64,000 bases of DNA from Catenibacillus scindens (lineage in GTDB: Bacteria; Bacillota; Clostridia; Lachnospirales; Lachnospiraceae): NCBI RefSeq assembly GCF_014202115.1, contig NZ_JACHFW010000006.1, positions 106,267 through 170,266 on the forward strand, read 5' to 3'. Under the pieces are notes generated by a model, which made no database searches, was not told the origin of the DNA, and saw nothing but the letters and a program-made list of their open reading frames with translations. The position numbers were made by a program, and so were the translations under genes. Shown piece by piece: positions 1 through 9,003 of the stretch. Numbering within the stretch: the first letter of the stretch is position 1; every line of letters starts with the position of its first letter.

Positions 1-1082
1 TATACCGTTGTTCCAAAATCCTGTTTCTCTACAGTTCTGTTCTCTATATTAATGGGCTGCCCCGGAATGATCATATCACTATTTCCAGACGGATCATGAC
101 CAGTTCCCGGGATTATATTTTTCGGATTTTGAGGAATTTGCCCCGGAATAAGGATATCTCCCCAGGGACTGATCCTCCGTCCTTCAGTTGGATCTTCATC
201 CTGCTTATTCTTTTTGAACAGACTCTTTTTATCCTTTTTGGGCTTTTCTTTCTTATCCTTTTTTTCATTTTTCCTGAATAATCCCTTATGTTCTTTTGAT
301 TTCTTTGAGGGATGTTCTGATGAAGCAGCCACATCCGGCTGTACACTCACAGGCCTGGCATTAGGATCCACGGGCGGTATTGGCTGAATCGACGGCATTG
401 GCTGAACCGGCGGAATTGACTGATCCGGTCTGTCATTTTGATACGCAGAAAAATTTCCGTAATTACCTTCTCTTCCCGATCTCTCCTGTGCAGAAAAACT
501 TTCGGGAATCTTTTTAATTTCTCTTGTATACGGCTTTCCTGTTTTATGCTGATGAACCAAAGTTTTAAATTCTGTTATAGAAAAAGGCGCGAATGTTCCA
601 AAGCAATTCACCAGCGCTGCCACATAACTGCAATCCTCCCGCTGATCATACTGAACGCTAAATAACAATTTCTGCAAGAAAGATTCTATCGGAACGGCTT
701 CCCGAAATACCGGAAGCACTATCATCTGAATATTCATATTATCCGGATTCACAAAAATATAATTTGGATCAAGAACATATGACGCGGTTTCTAACATATA
801 ATCTTCCGATGACATCCATACGTCAATAAAATTTTCTAAAATTGTCAGCAATTTATCCCGGCCAACAATAGCGGACAAAAACTCCTGAAGACTTTTCAGC
901 CCTGTAATATCATATTTCATATACATCGTATCATCCATCTGTACACAGGAAAATGATACAGTTCCATCAATCTTATTGTTCAGCATCATCTCAATGGATA
1001 CCATATCCAAATTATCTTCTGGATTTTTTCTGTAAACTAAATATTGTTTTCCGCCCTGGACTTCATTATCAAACACAATCAT
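1..1082 (-). CDS. DUF6382 domain protein, partial (C-terminus outside window)
   Basis: An open frame starts at ATG 1082 behind AGGAGGAAAAGAGACA and runs without a stop off the left edge, so only about 360 residues are visible. The N-terminal 200 residues (MIVFDNEVQGGKQYLVYRKN onward) look like the DUF6382 domain, which in Clostridia is usually followed by a C-terminal FHA phosphothreonine-binding domain. The visible second half is a Pro-rich then Lys-rich linker, with clusters of KK, KDKK and FRKNEKK, which fits a tether to a further domain. The FHA domain itself is not in view and is inferred. It is the last visible gene of the Tad pilus operon, 30 bases after the WG-repeat gene. A kinase gene lies at the other end of the locus, so a phospho-dependent link is possible but unproven. 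Confidence 0.75.
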   Translation of the reverse strand, partial: MIVFDNEVQGGKQYLVYRKNPEDNLDMVSIEMMLNNKIDGTVSFSCVQMDDTMYMKYDITGLKSLQEFLSAIVGRDKLLTILENFIDVWMSSEDYMLETASYVLDPNYIFVNPDNMNIQMIVLPVFREAVPIESFLQKLLFSVQYDQREDCSYVAALVNCFGTFAPFSITEFKTLVHQHKTGKPYTREIKKIPESFSAQERSGREGNYGNFSAYQNDRPDQSIPPVQPMPSIQPIPPVDPNARPVSVQPDVAASSEHPSKKSKEHKGLFRKNEKKDKKEKPKKDKKSLFKKNKQDEDPTEGRRISPWGDILIPGQIPQNPKNIIPGTGHDPSGNSDMIIPGQPINIENRTVEKQDFGTTV

Positions 1083-1112
1083 TGTCTCTTTTCCTCCTGA
1101 CCCTGTAAGATT

Positions 1113-2417
1113 CTATAAAAATACATTCAACTGTATCAGCTTCCATACCTGCTCGCCGCTGCTTTCCTGTTTTACTGCCGCAGTTCCCTGATCTGAAATA
1201 TCTGTCGCCTCGGTAAATACGGGATCAATCACCATGTTGCCTGACGAATCAATATATCCCCATAAACCATCCTGGCAAACTGCCGCGAATCTATTGGTCA
1301 TATTTCTTGCGTCATCAAACATGTAATCTATGACCAGCTCTCCGTCAGGATTAACAAAGCCCCACTTTCCGTCTTTGCAGACAGCCGCGTATCCTTCCTC
1401 CGGGAAAGCCTTAGCGTCATCAAACGTCAAATCGCAGACAGAATCTCCATTCCGGTTAATCATATGATAGCTGCCATTTTCTTTTACAAATATCCGATTT
1501 TGTGACGAGCAGAAACCCTGTTCGTCCATGATCACATCTTCGTAAAACTGTTCTGACTTTGGCTCTCCATCTTCATCCACCAGGAACCACTGTCCATTTT
1601 GCTGGCCGGCTCCCACATTTTCTTTAAAACCGCTGAGCTGATCCCAGGAAAAATCCGCCGCAGGCTCCATATTTTCATCAAGATAGCCATATTTTCCCGA
1701 CTGGCACGCGATTGTCCGGTCTGATTCAAACATTCCTAATGATTCATAGCCGCTGTCCGGTACTTTTCGTGTCTGCCCGTCTTCGTCAATATAAATCCAT
1801 GAATCATCTTCCCGGCATACAAGGGCAAACCCATCCGCGGAAAAAGGAAATGCCGCTTTATATTCACAGGGGATTATTTCGTCACCGGAAGCATCAACAA
1901 TGCCATAAAGCCCTTCGGATGAGACAACCATTGATCCATTGACAATATTACTCAAAGTCTCATACCGGCAATAAAGTTCTTCATAACTTCCTTCTAATTC
2001 AATGAACCATCCCTGAGCGGCTTCATTATCCGGATACTGCTCCAGAAATCCGTCTAAATATTGTAATGCATCAGTTTCATTACTGTTTTCCACATAATAT
2101 TCCATCAGAGTATCCAATGCCTGAGAATCTTTCTGATCCGCCTCTGCTTGCTGCTGACATACACTGACAAATGACTGATTGTCGCCGCTTTGCAGATAGG
2201 CGTTTGCCAGTTTCATATAAATATCCGGCCTCTGCTCATATTCCAGCGCCGCTTCGTATTCAGCCACAGCATCCACATAGATTCCTTTGGATTCCAATTC
2301 CCCGGCCCTGGTCAGATGCGCTTCCAATTCTAACGGATCATTTAATGCCGACGACACCGCTGTATACCACGATAATCCCAACAAAACCACAAATAGTAAA
2401 ATGACATATTTTTTCAT
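1113..2417 (-). CDS. TPR and WG-repeat protein, membrane-anchored or secreted
   Basis: A 434-residue protein starting MKKYVILLFVVLLGLSWYTA, a signal peptide or N-anchor. Residues about 25-130 form TPR-like helices (AGELESKGIYVDAVAEYEAA). The rest is a series of WG beta-repeats, clearest in KWGFVNPDGELVID and LWGYIDSSGNMVID. WG repeats are poorly understood and are usually taken as extracytoplasmic binding modules. I chose this start because it places the hydrophobic stretch at the N-terminus and lies four bases after the prepilin peptidase stop, which suggests translational coupling. An ATG 39 bases upstream would overlap that gene. The position inside the pilus operon suggests an accessory or surface role. 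The function is inferred from location only. Confidence 0.8.
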   Translation of the reverse strand: MKKYVILLFVVLLGLSWYTAVSSALNDPLELEAHLTRAGELESKGIYVDAVAEYEAALEYEQRPDIYMKLANAYLQSGDNQSFVSVCQQQAEADQKDSQALDTLMEYYVENSNETDALQYLDGFLEQYPDNEAAQGWFIELEGSYEELYCRYETLSNIVNGSMVVSSEGLYGIVDASGDEIIPCEYKAAFPFSADGFALVCREDDSWIYIDEDGQTRKVPDSGYESLGMFESDRTIACQSGKYGYLDENMEPAADFSWDQLSGFKENVGAGQQNGQWFLVDEDGEPKSEQFYEDVIMDEQGFCSSQNRIFVKENGSYHMINRNGDSVCDLTFDDAKAFPEEGYAAVCKDGKWGFVNPDGELVIDYMFDDARNMTNRFAAVCQDGLWGYIDSSGNMVIDPVFTEATDISDQGTAAVKQESSGEQVWKLIQLNVFL

Positions 2418-2421
2418 CTTT

Positions 2422-3000
2422 TTACATACCAAGTGCCATTGACAAGATTGCTCCAATCAGTACAAAAGGCGCAAACGGTATTTCCTCCTTCAGCTTTATT
2501 TTTTTAAGGATCAGCATAACAATGCTGTAAACAGCCGAGACGACTACGGTCAGAAAGACCACAGAAAAGATACTTCCGCTTCCCATATATATGCCAATCA
2601 CAGCAAACAGCTTAACATCGCCAAAACCGATGCCCCCTCTGGATACAAGATAGGCCACGAAAAAAAGTCCGCCCCCAAACAGCATCCCCAAACCTGCTGA
2701 AAAAGCCATAGACAGGCCAAATTCAGGATACATAAGCCATTCAGCCGCCAATATAAACACGCGCAGGATTAACAGTATAATTAATATCTTATTGGGGATC
2801 CGTTTTTCCTTTTGATCAATCCATGCGATCAAAAACAATCCGGTTAAAAGGATCAAATACCGCAGGATTTTTAAAAATCCATATTGGAACAAGGAAAATT
2901 CCGCTATAAATCCCACCAAAACCAGAATTAACAGGATCAATAAGATTCTGAATTTTTTTTGTTTTAACTGTTCTTTAAACCATTGGATCTGTTGTTTCAT
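2422..3000 (-). CDS. Type IV prepilin peptidase, A24 family (TadV/CpaA-like)
   Basis: A 192-residue polytopic membrane aspartic protease expected to cleave the short leader of Flp-type pilins on the cytoplasmic side. The two catalytic aspartates are visible: one in WIDQKEKRIPNKI after the second membrane segment, the other in GIGFGDVKLFAVIGIYMG, the GxGD signature. About six hydrophobic segments are present. It lacks the long N-terminal Cys-rich methylase domain of PilD, which is normal for Tad-type peptidases. The ATG follows AGGAAG. It sits in the same operon as the Flp1 pilin and the two TadE-like proteins, its likely substrates. Confidence 0.88.
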   Translation of the reverse strand: MKQQIQWFKEQLKQKKFRILLILLILVLVGFIAEFSLFQYGFLKILRYLILLTGLFLIAWIDQKEKRIPNKILIILLILRVFILAAEWLMYPEFGLSMAFSAGLGMLFGGGLFFVAYLVSRGGIGFGDVKLFAVIGIYMGSGSIFSVVFLTVVVSAVYSIVMLILKKIKLKEEIPFAPFVLIGAILSMALGM

Positions 3001-3012
3001 CTTCCTGTCCCT

Positions 3013-3681
3013 CTACCATGTCAGCGTGGACGCGCACTGGCAAAATTCATAGCGTCCAAAGTTAAACTGGGGAAACATAGCGTTTTCCATCTCATATGTA
3101 ACAATAATATCAATATTCATTTTTCCATCTTCTGCCGTATTCCATTGGGACAGAGAAAAATTCAAACCTGACAGGCCATCAACAACACCCAGTGATCTTA
3201 AATACTCATCCGGGTCATCAGAAATCAGCGCGATGGAATTTTCAATGCTGTTCTCTGATAGCTCACCGACCACGGCCGTCAGGACGGTCTGGCTGCCCTG
3301 AGACTTGATCAGGCTGAAAACACCGTCTACAAGTTCGCTGGGTTCGCCGAGAACAGCCCCGAGATTTTCTATGGAATCCATCGCTCCCTCCACTGAACTT
3401 GTAAATTCCCTGCTTTTTCTGTTTGAATTTTGCATCTTTTCAGCAATCCCCGCTTTCGTGAGAACATAGCTGTAGGTGGAAATCTGCTTTGCCGTCTGTG
3501 TAATGGCATGATGGATCAGCATTTCGGTCTGAACAAACCTGGCTGCGTTAATCAGTGTAAAAAAAGCGCACATAAAAGGGATCAGAAACAAAAGAGCTTC
3601 CACAGTCAGCGAGCCTTTGTCTTTACCATTATTTCTGTTTTTTGTAGTACCTCTGCCTGTTAAATTTCTCAAACTTATCAC
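3013..3681 (-). CDS. TadE-like pseudopilin/pilus assembly protein
   Basis: A 222-residue protein with a short basic N-terminus and one transmembrane helix, GSLTVEALLFLIPFMCAFFT. A small residue followed by a helix with Glu at +5 (GSLTVE) is the TadE/TadF-like prepilin pattern. The remainder is extracytoplasmic and Ser/Asn-rich. The start is uncertain: a GTG is at 3681, but AAAGG lies too close to it, and a TTG twelve bases in has better spacing. It ends just before the prepilin peptidase, its probable processing enzyme. TadE-family proteins are minor pilins or assembly factors in type IVc pili; which of these applies here is not visible. Confidence 0.8.
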   Translation of the reverse strand: MISLRNLTGRGTTKNRNNGKDKGSLTVEALLFLIPFMCAFFTLINAARFVQTEMLIHHAITQTAKQISTYSYVLTKAGIAEKMQNSNRKSREFTSSVEGAMDSIENLGAVLGEPSELVDGVFSLIKSQGSQTVLTAVVGELSENSIENSIALISDDPDEYLRSLGVVDGLSGLNFSLSQWNTAEDGKMNIDIIVTYEMENAMFPQFNFGRYEFCQCASTLTW

Positions 3682-3688
3682 CCTTTAC

Positions 3689-4381
3689 TTACTCAGCAGC
3701 AACTGTTACACGATCATAGAGCTGTTCTGCCAGATGCTCTAATCCTATCTCGTCAGCTAACGGCCCCTCATAGCTTATAAGCATGATCACCGAATCCCTC
3801 ATCTGTAAGGCTAAACATAAATCCGAAACAGCGTACTCGCTCTCATCCACATAATAATAAGCGGGAACCTGATCTGTTCCCATATCTGTCCCATCAGGAA
3901 ACTCCTCTTTCAGCAAATCCATAGAATAAAGATCCGGCGTATATAATCGGAATCCCAGAACTTCGCTGTCATCCTCAGAGGTTAGCTGTACATAAGAAAA
4001 ATATTCTTCCCGATTTTCAAGGAGTCCCTCCTGGGCAGCCTCTGCCAGAGTAATGTTTCCGGTTTCAATAACTGCATGTTCCATATTATCTTCCCCTGTA
4101 AAGCAGGCCATAAAGGTATACCTCTCCGGCATATCCACGGTACAGTATTGCTGCTGTTCTCCGTTATAATATGTTCCCATAGGCACAGAGATCATTGTCA
4201 TAGCATCAGACACATCCCCCTCTGTACCCCCATCATCTTCCACTGTCTGGGTTTCGCCATTAATTGTCGTGACTGTCTGCCCGCCGTCACTTTCCATTTG
4301 AGTTTCGGCCTGGAAAGGACTGCATCCCGCAGCAGATAATATCATCGCCCCTATCGCCAAAATTACTGTCCTTTTCTCCAT
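3689..4381 (-). CDS. Lipoprotein of unknown function in Tad operon
   Basis: A 230-residue protein with a lipoprotein signal: MEKRTVILAIGAMILSAAGC, the Cys being the predicted lipidated residue. A Gly/Glu/Thr-rich linker follows, then a domain of roughly 160 residues rich in acidic residues that I do not recognise. TATGGAGGATGTTGT precedes the ATG. It lies between the DUF5702 gene and a TadE-like gene with short spacing, so it is probably a membrane-anchored accessory of the pilus. Canonical Tad loci of diderms have a pilotin lipoprotein (TadD), but that family has TPRs and this protein shows none, so I do not equate them. Confidence 0.8.
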   Translation of the reverse strand: MEKRTVILAIGAMILSAAGCSPFQAETQMESDGGQTVTTINGETQTVEDDGGTEGDVSDAMTMISVPMGTYYNGEQQQYCTVDMPERYTFMACFTGEDNMEHAVIETGNITLAEAAQEGLLENREEYFSYVQLTSEDDSEVLGFRLYTPDLYSMDLLKEEFPDGTDMGTDQVPAYYYVDESEYAVSDLCLALQMRDSVIMLISYEGPLADEIGLEHLAEQLYDRVTVAAE

Positions 4382-4406
4382 ACAACATCCTCCATATTTT
4401 TATGGT

Positions 4407-7100
4407 CTAATAACCTAAAATACTTTCATAATCAATAGTGTAATAATCTCCCGGAAATCCCCATGCACCGCTTTCTCCCCAGTCTGAAATCTTTCTCATA
4501 AAGGTCGTCCTGCACTTCACATCCGCCTGGACGGCCACCATTGTATAACTGTTGAGAAGATCAACGCCCGGCTGATTTACCTGGATACAGTCGGCAATCC
4601 GCCCAAGAACCCCGGCTTCATGTCCTGTCAGTATAGAAATATTCAGGAATACCCGCAAATAATCAGAATAATCAAAGGTTATCTTCGCAGCACTACTGTT
4701 TACATTGGAAAATAGAGAACCAGTACACCATGTACGTTCGTCTTTTATTATGGCGACTCCGTATCCCTGTTTAAGTAGTCGCACATCATTGGCGGTTTCT
4801 ACACCTGCAAATCCCAGCTTGATCACAACCGATACAATAGGTATCAAATAGGGGGCTGCGCCTGCAATGGCCGATGCGGCCGTTTGAGCTGTTAAGTTGA
4901 TTGTACCGTTTGTAAAAGCGAAAAAAGAATTAAATAGCATTCGTATACCAAAGATCAGCATTACTGTATTACGCACATTATTCTGAGAAGACGAATCCCC
5001 CCACAAAATATACTCACACTCCGCTCCATAGGCTTTATGCCCTGATAATTTATATCCGCTGATGCTGATCACATCTTCTGCCGGAAGACTTGCCCCATCT
5101 TCTTTATCTATCGTATAGTAGGAAAACATCTGCATGGCGTACTCCGCAATATAGAGATTTTCCGCTCCCCTGGTAACAATTTCATCCACTCGATCAAGGA
5201 AAGAGTTGGCCGCGCTGATGGAGCTTTTAAATTCTGAGACAGCTTCTTTTCTTGCCCCGGAATCGTCTACATCGCCGGTAATATCCAGGCCGGTCAGGGA
5301 ATCGTCTGCCGATGAGGCGCTGGTACTCGTCACAGAAGAAGGAAGAGTGACTCCCGCGCTGCTCCAGTCAAAATCCGGATAGCCGTCGATGGTTCCTGCC
5401 TCCGCCGCCCCGTCTTTGCTCCCGTTAAGATTTTCATTGGCTGCATTCTGTTCTTCCTGGGAATCCTCCTGAGACTTTTCCTCACAATATTCTATTAATC
5501 TCCTGTAAAAAAAATCATCCCCAATAGACAACGAGGCTGGGCTAACAGCCATACTCAAATGTTCATAGTTTTGTATATATACGGCCCTCGCGGTTTCAAT
5601 GAATGTATATTCCGGCGTATATCCGGCAACTGTATTTTCGGCTTCCTGACTGTATTCAGAAAGCTGAGAAGATGGTTCTTCTATTGCGATAGATTGATCC
5701 CAAAATTTTTCACCTTCCAGCCCTGAACTTAAATCTTCAAAGAAGGTCTGGTTCTGCTGCACCTTTTCCATAAGATCTTCCAGATTTTCCAGGTTGCTCT
5801 TCCCTTCACCGCTCATAAAGAAGTCTCTGTACCGGTTGGTTTCTTCTTCCATCGAGCCGCCTTTTCCCAGATCTACAAGCGCCTGCGTCTTATCATCCCA
5901 GTTTTCAAACTTATCCGCGGCGTCCTCCAGTTTGTCCTCGACAATTTCCAGTTTGTCATAAGCATCGCTGGCCAATGGCACAACAGCTTCAGCCGAAGTT
6001 ACAAAACTGTGTAAGATAGAGTAGTGGTTATTGACAATGTTTCTTGCCGTGTTCCATAAAGCGTCCTCATAACCGGAAAGCCTCTGCTCATGGTATTTAT
6101 AATCGGATACAATCTTTTCCAGTTCTTCCCGCTCCTGATTATTTTCCTGAGCCGCCTCAGTTTCTGCCTGGGTACCGGTCTCCGAACTGGCCTCGGTTTC
6201 TTCCTGAGCCTTGTCATAATCATTCAGCAGTTTATCAATACCTTCAGAACCCACAAGATCATTCACCGTATTTTTGTAATATAAACTGTCCATGTAGCTG
6301 TTAAAGGACACGGAACTGGTGACAGCGTTCATATCCACCTGCTGTGCAGAAGCAATATAGCTTTCCGCCATGGATTTTAAATCTGTACTGCCAGACCTTT
6401 CCTCATAATCCTGAATAGCCGCCCACATGAGCAAGGCTCTGGAAAGATCCACGGTAAATGCATTATAGGCATTATTTAAAGCAGTACCCACGTCTCCCAG
6501 AGAGACGTACTGCTGGATTGCCTGTTCCAGAAGATCCAGAGCGGTTTTCGCTTCTTCAAAAGAATCCTGGCATTCTTCCATGGACAGACTAAAATCCATC
6601 TCCGCCTCCATGGCTTCCGTCATTTTTTGAGTGTCTTTTAGCTCATTGAGTTTTTCCAGAACAACCTCTGTAAGGCAGACCGGCGCCCGGTATTTCATAT
6701 ATTCCAGAATCTGCTGTTTTTCTACCTCTGTGCGGTAAATCTCTGACCCTGCCACATTGATCGCCTCAAAATTCTCAGTGAGAAGATCCAGAAGTTTATT
6801 ATAATCTTCCGTATCCGGCAGGCCGGTTCCATTCAGGGAGGCGTTAAAAAATCCCTCTAACTGGCCGGACATGGCTTCCGGCGATTCATCCATGACAAAT
6901 AAGCCGTATTCATCGTGAAGTTGCTCATTATATTGAGCCAGCCCCGCATTCATGGCCATCTCGCCGGAATCTGAAATCACCACTTTCGCCATGTAAATCC
7001 TGGCGGCATCGGCTGTCATCCCGCCAAAAAGAAGGACAGGCAGAAGGATTAGGCACAAAAATACAGATATGGCTCCATGATTTTTATAAAACAATCTCAA
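4407..7100 (-). CDS. DUF5702 protein, large TadG-like surface component
   Basis: An 897-residue protein with one N-terminal membrane segment (GAISVFLCLILLPVLLFGGM) of the kind seen in TadG/DUF5702 proteins, followed by a long, mostly alpha-helical extracellular region with Glu/Gln-rich coiled-coil stretches at about 130-200 and 290-470, and a Ser/Thr/Asp-rich linker near 570-640. A second hydrophobic region near 740-800 suggests a further membrane-associated domain. The start is a TTG behind GGAGGGACGAACA. DUF5702 proteins recur in Firmicute Tad loci. A role in anchoring or tipping the pilus is inferred from context, not shown by the sequence. Confidence 0.85.
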   Translation of the reverse strand: MRLFYKNHGAISVFLCLILLPVLLFGGMTADAARIYMAKVVISDSGEMAMNAGLAQYNEQLHDEYGLFVMDESPEAMSGQLEGFFNASLNGTGLPDTEDYNKLLDLLTENFEAINVAGSEIYRTEVEKQQILEYMKYRAPVCLTEVVLEKLNELKDTQKMTEAMEAEMDFSLSMEECQDSFEEAKTALDLLEQAIQQYVSLGDVGTALNNAYNAFTVDLSRALLMWAAIQDYEERSGSTDLKSMAESYIASAQQVDMNAVTSSVSFNSYMDSLYYKNTVNDLVGSEGIDKLLNDYDKAQEETEASSETGTQAETEAAQENNQEREELEKIVSDYKYHEQRLSGYEDALWNTARNIVNNHYSILHSFVTSAEAVVPLASDAYDKLEIVEDKLEDAADKFENWDDKTQALVDLGKGGSMEEETNRYRDFFMSGEGKSNLENLEDLMEKVQQNQTFFEDLSSGLEGEKFWDQSIAIEEPSSQLSEYSQEAENTVAGYTPEYTFIETARAVYIQNYEHLSMAVSPASLSIGDDFFYRRLIEYCEEKSQEDSQEEQNAANENLNGSKDGAAEAGTIDGYPDFDWSSAGVTLPSSVTSTSASSADDSLTGLDITGDVDDSGARKEAVSEFKSSISAANSFLDRVDEIVTRGAENLYIAEYAMQMFSYYTIDKEDGASLPAEDVISISGYKLSGHKAYGAECEYILWGDSSSQNNVRNTVMLIFGIRMLFNSFFAFTNGTINLTAQTAASAIAGAAPYLIPIVSVVIKLGFAGVETANDVRLLKQGYGVAIIKDERTWCTGSLFSNVNSSAAKITFDYSDYLRVFLNISILTGHEAGVLGRIADCIQVNQPGVDLLNSYTMVAVQADVKCRTTFMRKISDWGESGAWGFPGDYYTIDYESILGY

Positions 7101-7115
7101 TGTTCGTCCCTCCGG

Positions 7116-7820
7116 CTAAAATATGACAGACAAAACTTCATCCATCTTTTGTAAAAATTCGTTGTATCCGTCAGAATAGCCCAGCTTTTCCATAATATAA
7201 TCCACAAGGTCCGTGGCAAGATCTACATTTCGCACAAAGGCGCTGGGGTTCATTGAGTAACTGTAGGCCACCGTCCGGATAGTTGTATCCGCGTCATATC
7301 CAAGATAGGCCAGCACGCCCGGAAGGGGAATGGAATGGGTCATGGTCACTGTGATCTCCGTCCCGAAAAATCCCGTATCAATCTCCACCTCCGGAGCGCT
7401 GACAGTTCCAAGGGCAATCAATGTGGATCTTCGGGCGTCACTGGCAAATCTGCTGGTATAGCTTCCTCCGTCACTCTCCGCTACTCCAATAGCAGACAAA
7501 ACATCTGCCACCTCCCGGTACAGTGTGGAAAGCCTTCCGTGATAAGCGCCGTAATACTCTGTCACTTCGCCGGACGAGGGCAGACCGCCTTCGGGGAAAT
7601 CAATTTCATTATCTGCGCCCATGCCAAAAACATCATATCCGATATAAGCTTCCTCCCTGGCCGCTACCGCCGCCACTCTCTGAACCTGATACATCATCAT
7701 ATATTCCTGCATATTAAATAAAGCCAGATAAATTAAAGCCATCACAGTGCAAAGCACGATAGGCATGTATATCGCCGCCTCTACCATGATGGCCCCGTTT
7801 TCATTTCCTGTTTTTTTCAT
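7116..7820 (-). CDS. TadE family pilus assembly protein
   Basis: A 234-residue protein beginning MKKTGNENGAIMVEAAIYMP and one long transmembrane helix. The GAIMVEAA segment matches the TadE prepilin-like site, with Gly before the cut and Glu at +5. The remainder is an extracytoplasmic domain with a run of beta segments. AGGAAAAGTGCT precedes the ATG. It is the first gene after the Flp1 pilin and its downstream hairpin. It is probably a minor pilin or assembly factor cleaved by the prepilin peptidase in the same operon. Confidence 0.85.
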   Translation of the reverse strand: MKKTGNENGAIMVEAAIYMPIVLCTVMALIYLALFNMQEYMMMYQVQRVAAVAAREEAYIGYDVFGMGADNEIDFPEGGLPSSGEVTEYYGAYHGRLSTLYREVADVLSAIGVAESDGGSYTSRFASDARRSTLIALGTVSAPEVEIDTGFFGTEITVTMTHSIPLPGVLAYLGYDADTTIRTVAYSYSMNPSAFVRNVDLATDLVDYIMEKLGYSDGYNEFLQKMDEVLSVIF

Positions 7821-7838
7821 AGCACTTTTCCTAAAAGA

Positions 7839-7867
7839 TTCTGCTGCGGATTCATTCCGCAGCAGAA
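7839..7867 (-). terminator. Strong intercistronic hairpin downstream of the pilin gene
   Basis: A perfect 12-bp stem, TTCTGCTGCGGA with its complement, and a five-base loop lie between the Flp1 pilin stop and the next gene. On the minus strand it is followed by TCTTTTAGG, a weak U-tract. This fits a partial terminator or an RNA-stabilising hairpin that leaves more pilin mRNA than downstream mRNA. Confidence 0.75.
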
Positions 7868-7873
7868 AGAATA

Positions 7874-8071
7874 TTATTCGACACCAATAAAAGTATTTAA
7901 TTGCTTCATTATATTATTCATTGCCTTTGTAAGACCATCTCTAAAAATGTATGCCACTGCCACAATAATGACAATCACCACAATAATCGCCACAATCTCC
8001 GCAGCTCCTTTTTCTTCCTTCATCATCTTTTCCAGTAAATCCTGTTTAAATCTCCAAAGCGCGTATCTCAT
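7874..8071 (-). CDS. Flp1-family type IVb pilin
   Basis: A 65-residue pilin precursor: a basic leader of about 20 residues ending MKEEKG, then AAEIVAIIVVIVIIVAVAYI, a hydrophobic helix with Glu at position +3 or +4 depending on the cleavage point after Gly, and a short polar tail ending TFIGVE. The size and layout are those of Firmicute Flp1-like major pilins. AAAGGAG lies nine bases before the ATG. It is the only Flp-type pilin seen in the locus, and a strong hairpin follows it, as expected for a highly expressed major subunit. Confidence 0.9.
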   Translation of the reverse strand: MRYALWRFKQDLLEKMMKEEKGAAEIVAIIVVIVIIVAVAYIFRDGLTKAMNNIMKQLNTFIGVE

Positions 8072-8127
8072 CTCTTCATTCTCCTTTACTTTTGTGTTAT
8101 TTTATTTAAGCCGGTATATTTCCGAAC

Positions 8128-8991
8128 TTACATCGTCATAAATGCTGGTATGATGATCATGATCAGAATCCCTATAAAAATCATCGCCGTCGGTATGAGC
8201 AAACTGGAATTGGCTTTTTCTCCTTTTTGTTTTGCCAGATGCTTTTTCTCCTCCCACATTTCATCAGACAATTCTTTTAAATAAAAGGTCAGTTCCGCGT
8301 TTCCCTTCTGCATATTCTGAATCATTGTGGAAGCAAAACGCCGGGCCTGCTTAATGGTACAGCGCTCAGCAAAATTTCTGTAAGCGACCAGCTCCGCTGT
8401 CCCGTTATCAATTTCCTGGACAGTCTCCTGCATCTCCTTATACAGCACCCCGCTGCTCCCAAAAGCAATCTTTTTCCAGGCGTCTCGAAGCACCATGCCG
8501 GAATTGACAAGAAGGGTCATCTTTGACAACATCTGGGGCATCTGAGCCAGAAGTTCATCCCTCCGCTCCGAAAGCTGATCATTGAGCAGCTCATCCAGAT
8601 AGAACATCAGCGCGACCGCTAGAAACACCCCAAAGAAGACCAGCATGAGGGAGTTTCCCATAGCCCCAAGCAAAACCAGCAGTACAAGTACAGTAAAACT
8701 GTAGGTCCATTTGGCTCCGTTAATGACATAATAATAGTATTGGGCATATCTTCTGCCCTGGACTTCCGATATTTCCTTAATCCGCTTTCTTGCCCTAGGA
8801 CTTCTTCCATCCAGTTTAAAAAGTTTCATAAGGGCAAAACCCACGCAAAACAATTCCGGATACTTATATTTTTCCGGATCTATGGATGAGATAATGTCTG
8901 CATAAGGACGTTCATATTTTTTTGCCAGAATGATCCAGAAAAGAACTAGCCCTGTGGCCAGCAGGAGCATAAACAATCTTTCACCACTCAT
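8128..8991 (-). CDS. TadC-like type II secretion system F family protein
   Basis: A 287-residue inner-membrane platform protein. There is an N-terminal hydrophobic segment, a pair of membrane segments near 95-130, a cytoplasmic GspF domain (LLAQMPQMLSKMTLLVNSGM, with the conserved L..G motif), and a C-terminal hydrophobic helix, IPTAMIFIGILIMIIIPAFM. It follows the TadB gene by 12 bases. TadB and TadC together form the membrane platform on which the TadA ATPase drives pilin insertion. Confidence 0.87.
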   Translation of the reverse strand: MSGERLFMLLLATGLVLFWIILAKKYERPYADIISSIDPEKYKYPELFCVGFALMKLFKLDGRSPRARKRIKEISEVQGRRYAQYYYYVINGAKWTYSFTVLVLLVLLGAMGNSLMLVFFGVFLAVALMFYLDELLNDQLSERRDELLAQMPQMLSKMTLLVNSGMVLRDAWKKIAFGSSGVLYKEMQETVQEIDNGTAELVAYRNFAERCTIKQARRFASTMIQNMQKGNAELTFYLKELSDEMWEEKKHLAKQKGEKANSSLLIPTAMIFIGILIMIIIPAFMTM

Positions 8992-9003
8992 TTCCCCACC
9001 GCC

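Noticed and set aside
96..665. Short plus-strand frames in the first kilobase
   Set aside because: The minus strand is continuously open from 1082 to the edge with a strong ribosome site, so the plus frames are shadows.
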